Part shown: piece after piece, positions 17,148 through 24,193 of the stretch
Layout of the letters: each line of letters begins with the position of its first letter
Position numbering within the stretch: the stretch's first letter is position 1
NCBI GenBank assembly: GCA_963798705.1
Contig: CAWCTW010000005.1
Coordinates: 1,798,001-1,862,000 of the forward strand
Reading direction: 5' to 3'
DNA length: 64,000 nt
Source: AC-56 sp963798705
Lineage (GTDB): Bacteria > Actinomycetota > Thermoleophilia > Solirubrobacterales > 70-9
Program-made: the position numbers and the translations under genes
Notes under the pieces: generated by a model
Database searches by the model: none
What the model was told of the DNA's origin: nothing
Seen by the model: the letters and a program-made list of their open reading frames with translations, nothing else

Positions 17148-18215
17148 TCAGCCCGGCGCCAACGCCGGGTCGTCCTCGTGGCTGCGGAAGAACTCGACCA
17201 TCGGGCCGACGTACTCGCTGAAGGACGGTGGGCGGAGCCCGTGCGGGGTCAGCAGCTCGATCGCGCGTCGGGCGTCGAACGCCACCGGGTGGTTGAGGTA
17301 GACGACCGACTCCCGAGGCGTGCCGCCGAACGCCGCTCGGACCGGCTCGAAGCGAAGCGAAGCCTCCGCCAGCCGCGGGGGAATGTGGAACCGGGGCGCC
17401 CGCCCCGCGTACTCGTGGGACAGCGCCTCGAACAGCTCGTGGCTCTGCAGCGGATCCGGGTCGGTCAGATGGAGGGTCTCGCCGGCGGCGGCCGGGTCGA
17501 AGGCCGCGGCGGCGATCGCGGCGACGATGTAGTCGACCGGCACGACGTTGAACGGCGCCTCCGAGCGTCCGAACTGCGCCACCGGCCGGCCGGCCCGCTC
17601 CGTGCGCGAGATCATGCGGAGGACGTAATACGGGCCGTCGAACTTCTGGGTCTCGCCGGTCCGCGAGTCGCCGACGACGATCGCGGGCCGCAGGACGGTG
17701 GTCGGCAGGCGGTCCATGAGGTGGCGCACCCACACCTCGGCCTGGAACTTGGTCGACTCGTAGTGGTTCTTGAACCCCTGGCCCATCACGAGCTCGTGCT
17801 CGTAGACGATCCCCGTCCGCGTCCCCGCCACGTAGGCGGTGCTGACGTAGGCGAGGCGCTCCAGGCCCTCGGCGCCGAGGCAGAGCTCGAGCACGTTGCC
17901 GGTCCCGCCCACGTTGACCCTCGCGGCGACGGGCAGCGGGACAGCGAGGTTATAGATCGCGGCGAGGTGGAAGACGTGTGTCGTCTCGGAGGTCAGCCGC
18001 TCGTAGGTGGCGTCGTCGAGACCCAGCTGCCGCTGGGCGATATCCCCGGGGACGAGGTCGATCCGATCAGCGCCCGCGGCGGCCTCCTGTGCGGCTGCCA
18101 TCATCCGCGGCTCGACCAGGGCCGCGATCCGCAGGTCGGAGCGGTCCTCCAGCAGCTTGGCGGCCAACCGCCTGCCGATGAAGCCCGGGTATCCAGTGAG
18201 CAGCGCGAGCGCCAT
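17148..18215 (-). CDS. NAD(P)-binding acyl/thioester reductase-like extended SDR protein
   Basis: 355 residues from the ATG at 18215 (an in-frame TTG lies 6 bases upstream). LLTGYPGFIGRRLAAKLLED is the Rossmann motif; VFHLAAIYNLAVPLPVAARV, AYVSTAYVAGTRTGIVYEHE and YESTKFQAEVWVR carry the Thr/Ser and the YxxxK. VVPVDYIVAAIAAAA matches the NAD_binding_4 substrate loop. It is a paralogue of the convergent 15019 gene: both share STAYVAGT, the YexTKF block and LRPxIVVGDS. It forms an operon with the classical SDR that follows, suggesting sequential reduction of an acyl substrate. Confidence 0.84.
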   Translation of the reverse strand: MALALLTGYPGFIGRRLAAKLLEDRSDLRIAALVEPRMMAAAQEAAAGADRIDLVPGDIAQRQLGLDDATYERLTSETTHVFHLAAIYNLAVPLPVAARVNVGGTGNVLELCLGAEGLERLAYVSTAYVAGTRTGIVYEHELVMGQGFKNHYESTKFQAEVWVRHLMDRLPTTVLRPAIVVGDSRTGETQKFDGPYYVLRMISRTERAGRPVAQFGRSEAPFNVVPVDYIVAAIAAAAFDPAAAGETLHLTDPDPLQSHELFEALSHEYAGRAPRFHIPPRLAEASLRFEPVRAAFGGTPRESVVYLNHPVAFDARRAIELLTPHGLRPPSFSEYVGPMVEFFRSHEDDPALAPG

Positions 18216-18238
18216 ACGCAATCCTCAGCGGGCCTCCG

Positions 18239-18604
18239 TCAGAGTCCCCGCCGCCGGCGGAGCGCTCGGACGGCGCCCGGCCCCGTGGCCGCGGCGCGCC
18301 GCTCGAGCATCATCGCGAGGCTGAGGTCGATGTCGCGCCTGCGCCGCTGCAGCTCGGCGAGCGCAGCCGGGTCGTGGGTTGCGGCGATCTCACGGTCGAG
18401 CCGGTAGACCTCGCGCCGAAGCTCCACCTCGGGCGGCGCGACCCCGGCGTTTCGAAGGATCTTGTAGCCGAGGCGCATATCCGCCGGCACGCCCGACATG
18501 TCCTCGAACCGGAGCGGTTTCCCGCGTCCCGGCAGCGAGTCGAAGTCGCCGCGCTCGATCCCTTCCTGGATCTTTGCCTCCGCGATCCTGGCGAAGATGC
18601 TCAT
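18239..18604 (-). CDS. DUF1992 (DnaJ homologue subfamily C member 28-like) protein
   Basis: 121 residues that match the DUF1992 pattern throughout: IAEAKIQEGIERGDFDSLPG, GRGKPLRFEDMSGVPADMRL, YKILRNAGVAPPEVELRREV and a basic C-terminal tail RALRRRRGL. The family is a small helical domain of unknown molecular role. It starts 68 bases upstream of the predicted extent of the paired reductase operon on the same strand, so co-transcription is possible. The ATG at 18604 is clear. Confidence 0.88.
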   Translation of the reverse strand: MSIFARIAEAKIQEGIERGDFDSLPGRGKPLRFEDMSGVPADMRLGYKILRNAGVAPPEVELRREVYRLDREIAATHDPAALAELQRRRRDIDLSLAMMLERRAAATGPGAVRALRRRRGL

Positions 18605-18688
18605 CGCCGTTCACCCATCTGCTGGAAGTTACCGGCGCCTGCCGAGGGCGGTCCTCATCGACCAACCCTACGTCAGAAGTCAGCGCGC

Positions 18689-19336
18689 CTACGCTGCGGC
18701 TATCCGGTAGGCGACGTGGGTCACCCCGGGCGCCTCGACGGCACGGACCTGCTCGAGCTCGATCGGCGCGTCCCCCAGCTCGTCGAGCAACCTCGCGCCG
18801 CCGCCCAGGAGCAGGGGGACGATCGAGATCTCCATCTCGTCCAGGAGCCCGCGCGCCAGGTACTGCCGCGCCGCCGACGCGCCGCCGCCCAGCGAGACGT
18901 CCTTGCTGCCTGCGGCCTCCCTGGCCTGCCCGAGCGCCGACTCGATCCCGTCGGTGACGAAGTGGAACGTGGTGCCTCCCTCCATCACCAGGGGCTCGCG
19001 CTCGTGGTGGGTGAGGACGAAGACGGGATGGTGGAAGGGAGGGTCGTCTCCCCACCAACCGGTCCACGGCTCCTCGTCCCAGGGGCCCGGCCCGCCTCCG
19101 AACATGTTGCGGCCCATGATCGTGGCGCCGATGTTCTCGACCCAGCCCTGGACCACCGGCGTGCTGGCGTTGACCTCGCCGCCCTCGCGGCCGTGCGCCT
19201 CCCGAAAGGCCCTCAGTGGAACGACCCACCGGTGCAGGTTTTCCCCGCCCACGCCCAGCGGGTTCTCCTCGCTCTGGTCCGGGCCGGCGACGAACCCGTC
19301 GAGCGACATCGAGATGTTGAGCCGCAGCTTGCTCAC
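18689..19336 (-). CDS. Dihydrofolate reductase family protein (RibD C-terminal-like)
   Basis: 215 residues. MSKLRLNISMSLDGFVAGPD is the standard opening of the RibD_C/DHFR-like family, followed by IMGRNMFGGGPGPWDEEPW, a histidine-rich FHHPVFVLTHHERE, TFHFVTDGIESALGQAREAA and LGGGASAARQYLARGLLDEM. The family uses NADPH but the substrate is usually unknown; true folate reductase activity is unlikely. The start region faces a promoter with a 9-bp tandem repeat shared with the divergent VOC gene. Confidence 0.87.
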   Translation of the reverse strand: MSKLRLNISMSLDGFVAGPDQSEENPLGVGGENLHRWVVPLRAFREAHGREGGEVNASTPVVQGWVENIGATIMGRNMFGGGPGPWDEEPWTGWWGDDPPFHHPVFVLTHHEREPLVMEGGTTFHFVTDGIESALGQAREAAGSKDVSLGGGASAARQYLARGLLDEMEISIVPLLLGGGARLLDELGDAPIELEQVRAVEAPGVTHVAYRIAAA

Positions 19337-19355
19337 GTGGCTTCCTCCGTCTCGG

Positions 19356-19385
19356 TTGACAACTGAAACAACTGAAACCTAAGAC
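19356..19385 (+). promoter_or_regulatory. Promoter with tandem 9-bp repeats in the spacer
   Basis: TTGACA (19356-19361) and TAAGAC (19380-19385) are 18 bases apart and point to the VOC gene at 19470. The spacer is filled by two exact tandem copies of AACTGAAAC (19361-19369 and 19370-19378). Tandem repeats inside a promoter spacer are a plausible binding site for a regulator that could control both the VOC gene and the divergent DHFR-like gene. Confidence 0.5.
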
Positions 19386-19469
19386 CCGCCGCGTGGCCGG
19401 TATTCATCGACCGGCTGCAAACCTCGAGCACCGGCGGTTTCCGCGCGGGGCGGGGATACTGGGGGGGAT

Positions 19470-19847
19470 ATGCCGATGGAGCTCCGCGTCGCCCGTCACA
19501 CCGAGCGCCTGGACGAGGTCGTCGGCTTCTACCGGGACGGCATCGGGTTGACCGAGATCGGCGCCTTTCACGATCACGACGGCTACGAGGGGGTGTTTCT
19601 CGCCGTGCCGGGGATCGGCGCGCACCTCGAGCTCACCGCCGGCGGTGGCCACGGGGCCCCGGAGCCGCACCCTGAGTCCCTGCTCGTCCTGTACCTCGGC
19701 GACGAAGACGCCGTCCGGAGCGTCGCGGAGCGGCTCGAGGTCGATCCGATCCGTCCCGCCAACCCGTACTGGGCCGAGCACGGGCTGACGTTCCAGGACC
19801 CGGACGGCTTTCGCGTGGTTCTCGTGCCCGAGCGCTGGGAGGGCTAG
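19470..19847 (+). CDS. VOC/glyoxalase-fold protein
   Basis: 125 residues in a betaalphabetabetabeta VOC layout: VVGFYRDGIGLTEIGAF, GYEGVFLAVPGIGAHLELTA, LLVLYLGDEDAVRS and FQDPDGFRVVLVPERWE. The family binds a metal or small molecule; members include glyoxalases, dioxygenases and bleomycin-resistance proteins. The FxDPDGxxVxL ending is the most diagnostic part. No partner gene indicates a substrate. The ATG at 19470 is followed by a second ATG two codons later. Confidence 0.82.
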   Translation: MPMELRVARHTERLDEVVGFYRDGIGLTEIGAFHDHDGYEGVFLAVPGIGAHLELTAGGGHGAPEPHPESLLVLYLGDEDAVRSVAERLEVDPIRPANPYWAEHGLTFQDPDGFRVVLVPERWEG

Positions 19848-20057
19848 ACGAGCAGTTCCACGGCGTCGTCGGCGCGGCGCCGCGCCGCTGCTGAGAAGCA
19901 CGCCGCCGCCTTCTGCGTGCTCGCGGCCCCGCTGCCCGCCCTCCGTGACGTGGATCTCAGCGGCGCGGTCATCCGATGGCCCACCGGGAGCGGCCGGCGG
20001 GCGGCGCACAGGATCCGCGAGCTGGGCCATAGCCCCTGACCCGGGATACTGGGTGCG

Positions 20058-20462
20058 ATGTCGCGGGAGAGCGTCGAGGTCGTGCGGGCCCACTTCGCGG
20101 CGGTGAACGAGCGGGACTTTCCGCGAGCCATGAGCCATTACGCCGAGGACGTGGAGCTCGTCGTGCATCCCGAGGCGTTCCTCGAACGCGGCACGTTCAA
20201 GGGTCGCGACGCAGTCGGCGAGTGGTTCGGCAACTGGTTCGCCACCTTCGAGCGCGGCTATCGCTTCGACATCCGGGAGGCAGTCGATCTGGGTGATCTG
20301 GTCCTGCTCGTCGCCAACCATCACGGGCGCGGTCGATCGAGCGGAGCGGAGGTCCACGGGCACACCGCCTACCTCTACACGCTGCGCGACGGCAAGATCG
20401 CCCGCGTCGAGCTCTACCCCAGCCGCGCCGAGGCCCTCGAGGCCAGGGAGCGGCGGGGATAG
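20058..20462 (+). CDS. NTF2-like/SnoaL-type protein
   Basis: 134 residues: VVRAHFAAVNERDFPRAMSH, YAEDVELVVHPEAFLERGTF, FKGRDAVGEWFGNWFATFER and HTAYLYTLRDGKIARVELYP are the four typical elements of a SnoaL cone-shaped barrel. Members are small ligand-binding proteins, isomerases or hydratases; the function cannot be set. It is related in fold, not closely in sequence, to the 27231 gene. It ends 25 bases before the convergent secreted-protein gene. Confidence 0.82.
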   Translation: MSRESVEVVRAHFAAVNERDFPRAMSHYAEDVELVVHPEAFLERGTFKGRDAVGEWFGNWFATFERGYRFDIREAVDLGDLVLLVANHHGRGRSSGAEVHGHTAYLYTLRDGKIARVELYPSRAEALEARERRG

Positions 20463-20487
20463 AGGACGGCTAGGGCTGGGTCGCGAC

Positions 20488-21141
20488 TCAGGCCTGCTTG
20501 ACGCGGAAGCCCTTGTGGGCACCCTTCTTCTTGAAGGTGGCCGACTGCACCTTGAGCTTCCAGCCACCCGGGAGGTTGCCGCTGGGATCGGCGAGGAACT
20601 TCGCGAACAGCTTCGACGCCTTCCCGCAGCTGATCCGCTGCCGGTGGATCACGGTGATCTTGTACGGGCCCTTGGGGACCTTCAGGCGGCCGATCCGGTC
20701 GTTGTGCTCGACCTGGAAGGTGCCGGGGCAGATCTTCTCGCCGCGGCCGGGATGGCGGCCACCGCCACCGCCTCCGCCTCCGCCTCCGCCCTTGCGCTTC
20801 ACGAAGAAGCCGACCTTCGGGCTCTTCTGGAAGCCGGACTTGTTCACCTTCACCTTCCAGCCGCCCGGAAGCTTGCCGTCGTAGTCCTGGAGGAACTTGG
20901 TGAATAGATCCGAGGCTCGCTGGCAGCTCAGCCGGTTCTGGTTGATCACGGTGATCGCGTAGGTGCCGGCTTTGAGCGACAGCCTCCCCACGTGGTCGTT
21001 GTGCAGCACCCGGAAGGTGTTGGGGCACTTGGTGGACTTCGCGTCCGCCCGGTCAGCGGCGGTGAGGGCTGCGAAGACGGTTACTAGAACCGCGAGCGCC
21101 ACGAGTAACGCATGGCGCGGGCGGATGACTGTGGCGGACAA
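20488..21141 (-). CDS. Secreted protein with duplicated Cys-containing domain and poly-Gly linker
   Basis: 217 residues from a TTG at 21141, chosen because AAAGGAG lies 7 bases upstream. A basic n-region and hydrophobic segment (about 10-30) ending ADRADA form a signal peptide. Two copies of an about 70-residue domain follow. Each has CPxTFxVxHNDxxGRL, a TYAITVI or PYKITVI strand, an RxSCxxASxLFxKFLxD helix and LPGGWKxKV. An uninterrupted run of 11 glycines (codons near 20759-20792) separates them. Each domain has two cysteines, suggesting one disulphide per domain. I do not recognise the family. No partner gene is obvious. Confidence 0.75.
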   Translation of the reverse strand: MSATVIRPRHALLVALAVLVTVFAALTAADRADAKSTKCPNTFRVLHNDHVGRLSLKAGTYAITVINQNRLSCQRASDLFTKFLQDYDGKLPGGWKVKVNKSGFQKSPKVGFFVKRKGGGGGGGGGGGRHPGRGEKICPGTFQVEHNDRIGRLKVPKGPYKITVIHRQRISCGKASKLFAKFLADPSGNLPGGWKLKVQSATFKKKGAHKGFRVKQA

Positions 21142-21476
21142 TCCCTGCTCCTTTGATGTTGGACGACAACGATGCTCGAACCCCGTGGGGCCGAGAAGGT
21201 TGCGCAAAGGCTACCGGGCCGGGCCTCGTATTCCCGCCCGGCTTCAGCCCCCGACGTCGCCAGATCGTCGACGGCGCCCGCGAAGGCGCCCCGTTCCTGG
21301 AACAGAAGGCGTGCGCGCCGGGGAAGACCCGCAGTCCCCCGGGGTTCGTCCCGGCCAGGATCAGGCTGGACACCCGCTCGTCGACCCGGTGCCCATCGGC
21401 ATCACCAGCGGCGGTGCCGCGCCGGCATGCGGAGATTCTCTTTCCTCCGAGCCGCCAACCGGCGATTCCGCCGACC
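21142..21476. other. Divergent intergenic region
   Basis: About 335 bases between the secreted duplicated-domain gene (minus) and the TMEM175-like gene (plus). It holds the ribosome site of the former. Long plus-strand ORFs crossing it are arginine- and proline-rich and look non-coding. Confidence 0.45.
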
Positions 21477-22163
21477 GTGTTGCTTGACTTCCGGCGCGAC
21501 GTGGGTCCGGCGGAAGGCAGCCATGGGCGGTACTCACGCGACGCGTCGGAGTTCGATCGCGCCATCGCCTTCATCGACGCGACCTTCGCGCTCGCGCTGA
21601 CGCTGCTGATCACCACGCTCGACGTCGACAACCCGGCGTCGTCGTTTGGGAGCCTCTCTGCGTTCGGCGACGCAGCGGGCGCGCAGCTTCTCGCGTTCGC
21701 GATCGCTTTCGCGGTGATCGCCTCCTACTGGCTCGCGCATCACCGCATGGTCGCATCGTTCGCCGCCATCGATAGAGCCACGATCGTCGCCAACCTGCTC
21801 TTGATCGCCGCCATCGTCCTGCTGCCGTTCAGCACCAGGTCGGTCGGGGATCCCGCCGTCGCGGAGCTTCCGCTCCCCACCGTGCTGATGGCCGTCAACG
21901 TCGCCGCGGTGTCCGTGCTCTACATGCTGGTCTGGGTAGTGGCAAGCGGACGTCGCCTCCTCGACCACGTGCCGACCTCGGCCGAGTGGCGTGAGACGGT
22001 GATCAGCCAATTGACCCCGGCGCTCGTCTTCGGAGCATCGGTGCCGATCGCCTATCTGGTCTCACCGGGCATCGCGAGGCTCTCGTGGCTCTCGCTCCTC
22101 GCCGTCAATCCGGCGGTTGGCGCGCTGATGGCGCATGCCCGCAGGCTGACCGACGAGGGTTAG
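21477..22163 (+). CDS. TMEM175-like (DUF1211) membrane protein
   Basis: About 228 residues if translation starts at the GTG at 21477; a GTG at 21501 is an alternative. FDRAIAFIDATFALALTLLI is the first membrane helix and corresponds to the TMEM175 FSDGVFAIAITLL signature, with FSD changed to FID. Further helices are AQLLAFAIAFAVIASYWLAH (with the conserved WLAHHR-type ending), IVANLLLIAAIVLLPFSTR, LMAVNVAAVSVLYMLVWV, PALVFGASVPIAYLV and a last one near the C-terminus. TMEM175 proteins form potassium-permeable channels as tetramers in bacteria. The start is uncertain. It ends 9 bases before the MFS gene. Confidence 0.78.
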   Translation: MLLDFRRDVGPAEGSHGRYSRDASEFDRAIAFIDATFALALTLLITTLDVDNPASSFGSLSAFGDAAGAQLLAFAIAFAVIASYWLAHHRMVASFAAIDRATIVANLLLIAAIVLLPFSTRSVGDPAVAELPLPTVLMAVNVAAVSVLYMLVWVVASGRRLLDHVPTSAEWRETVISQLTPALVFGASVPIAYLVSPGIARLSWLSLLAVNPAVGALMAHARRLTDEG

Positions 22164-22172
22164 CCCCCTCGC

Positions 22173-23360
22173 ATGCCCGGCGCGGCGCGCAATCGGTCGG
22201 CGAAGCGGGGCCGCGGGGCCGTGATGGCGATCGCGGTGGGCGCGGTGACGATCGACACCGCGCTGCTCGGCTTGATCGCCCCGCTTCTCCCCGCTATCGA
22301 GCAGAGGACCGGAGCCGGTGACGCGACGCTCGGCCTCGCGCTGGCCGCCTACGCCGTGCCGATCGTCCTGCTCTCGCTCTCCCTCGGTCGCGCCGCCGAT
22401 TCGTTCGGACGGCGCCCCCTGCTGGTGGCCGGCATGTCATTCGTCGCCGTGGGGTCGATCCTTATCGCGGTGTCTGACTCGATCGGGGTGCTGCTGGCGG
22501 CTCGCGCGGTCCAGGGGGTGGGGTCCGCCGCCAGCTGGATCTCCGCCCTCGCGCTGGTCTCGGATACCGCGCCGCCTGGAAAGCGCGGCGAGGCCCTCGG
22601 GGTCGCCCTCGGCGCGACCAGCGCGGGCTCGATCGCCGGCCCCGCGCTCGGGGGCGTGACGGCGGACCTGCTCTCGTTCGAGGCTCCGTTTGTGATCTTC
22701 TGCGGCCTGGCGATCGGGTTGCTGGTCGCGGCGATCGTCGTTCTGCCTCGCGAGGCGCGCCGAGCGGGCCCCTCGCTCCCGGCGCTGCCGGCAATCGTGG
22801 CGGCGACGCGCTCGGGGGCGGGCGCCTGGGGGGCGGCGATACTCCTCGGCACCGCCTGCGCGCTCGGCCTGATCGAGGTCGTCGCCCCCCTCGACCTCGA
22901 TGCCCGGCTCGGCCTCTCCAGCGCGACCATCGGGCTCCTGTTCGCGGCGTCGATCGCGGTCGACGCGGTGCTGTCGCCACTGGGCGGACGCTGGGGAGAT
23001 CGGCGGGGCCGGCGCGGCCCGGCGATGGCAGGGCTATCGCTCACCGCGATCTCGGTTGTGCTCCTGGCGATCCTCCCTGGGATCGGGGGGATCGCGGTCG
23101 CCCTCGTGGTCTACGGGGCGGGCTTCAGCCTCGCGGTGGCAGCCTCGGTTCCCTGGCTCGACGAAGCCTTCATGGAGGGGGCCCGGGGCCTCGCGTACGG
23201 GGCGCAGAACCTCCTCTACGCCGCCGGATATGTCGTCGGACCGATCGTGGGCGGCCTGCTGCTCGAGGGCGGTGGGGCGGACCTCGCCTACGGCCTGACG
23301 GCGGCCGCGATCGGGATGGGGGCGGTGATGCTCCTCGTCGTCAGCCGCCCAGCTCGATGA
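22173..23360 (+). CDS. Major facilitator superfamily transporter
   Basis: 395 residues with twelve hydrophobic segments. The diagnostic loop 2-3 motif is GRAADSFGRRPLLVAGMSF, and the second half has GGRWGDRRGRRGPAMAGLS at the equivalent place. RAVQGVGSAASWISAL and GSIAGPALGGV fit motifs B and C of drug:H+ antiporters. It is therefore probably a proton-driven efflux pump of the DHA1 type in the cytoplasmic membrane. It starts 9 bases after the TMEM175-like gene and is probably co-transcribed. Substrate unknown. Confidence 0.88.
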   Translation: MPGAARNRSAKRGRGAVMAIAVGAVTIDTALLGLIAPLLPAIEQRTGAGDATLGLALAAYAVPIVLLSLSLGRAADSFGRRPLLVAGMSFVAVGSILIAVSDSIGVLLAARAVQGVGSAASWISALALVSDTAPPGKRGEALGVALGATSAGSIAGPALGGVTADLLSFEAPFVIFCGLAIGLLVAAIVVLPREARRAGPSLPALPAIVAATRSGAGAWGAAILLGTACALGLIEVVAPLDLDARLGLSSATIGLLFAASIAVDAVLSPLGGRWGDRRGRRGPAMAGLSLTAISVVLLAILPGIGGIAVALVVYGAGFSLAVAASVPWLDEAFMEGARGLAYGAQNLLYAAGYVVGPIVGGLLLEGGGADLAYGLTAAAIGMGAVMLLVVSRPAR

Positions 23361-23375
23361 GCCATCCCACCCCGG

Positions 23376-23421
23376 CGTTTGGCAAGCTGGGGACGTTATG
23401 GCGTACCTGAGCTGCCAAACG
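23376..23421. repeat. Inverted repeat after the MFS gene
   Basis: CGTTTGGCA (from 23376) pairs with TGCCAAACG (to 23421), extended by GCT/AGC with one bulged A, around a 21-base loop. It lies 15 bases after the MFS stop. There is no T-run, so it may be a factor-dependent terminator or an operator rather than an intrinsic terminator. Confidence 0.55.
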
Positions 23422-24193
23422 CGGAACAGGCCAGATTGGCCGACTGCAGGCCCAGGAGGGCGACGCCCGCCCTACCCATCTCACGCTCCCGGGCGAGGAG
23501 CGGCAACCGGTCTTCCCTGCTGATGAGGAACATTTCCAGCTCGGCTTTCTCGCTACCTCCCGAACGACGGAGCGTATGCGCCCCGGGAATGGCCCGCATC
23601 AGTGATTCAGGGCAGAGCCTGGTGCGGGGAACACGGGGGAAGGCTGCCGCGAGGCCCGCGCGGCCTGACCGATGCCGCCCACCCTCCGGGATTCGTGGCG
23701 GCAGGCCGCAACTTCGAGCCGGGCGGGTTGTTAGGCGTTTGTGCCGGCGATGACACCGGCAGGGGCGGCGGGGGCGCTCTCGAAGCGTCAAGACCAGCCG
23801 CGCTGTTGAGACGCCCCCCGTCGTTACTCGCCTGCGCTTCAGGGCGCGCGGGCCGCGGTGCCTCCGTTACCCCTTGCAGCGTGGCCCCAAATGTTCGGAT
23901 GCTGTACGCGACTAGTCCTCTAGGTGTAATCCCTGAGCCCGTTGCGGCGCGCCAAGGCCGGGCCGGTTCGGTCCGAGGGTGGGCGAGTAGAAGCGCGGCG
24001 ACCCGGTGGTTGACTCTTCAGGCGGTTCCGGACCCCGAGGGCACCAGTTCGCTATCCACCTTGAGCGCGTGGATCCGGGTGCCGCCGGCGACGACCGGCG
24101 CAATGCCGTGCGGGAAACCCCGCGGGTAGACGAGGCGCACCAGCCGCGGCGAGCCCGATCACATCGAATCGCTCGGATCGACGTTGGGCACCG
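23422..24193. other. Long intergenic region without a supportable gene
   Basis: About 770 bases. ORFs on both strands here (for example 23602-24129 plus and 23912-24208 minus) have skewed composition, no ribosome sites and no recognisable motifs. It precedes a large LuxR-type regulator gene and may hold its promoter. Confidence 0.45.
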
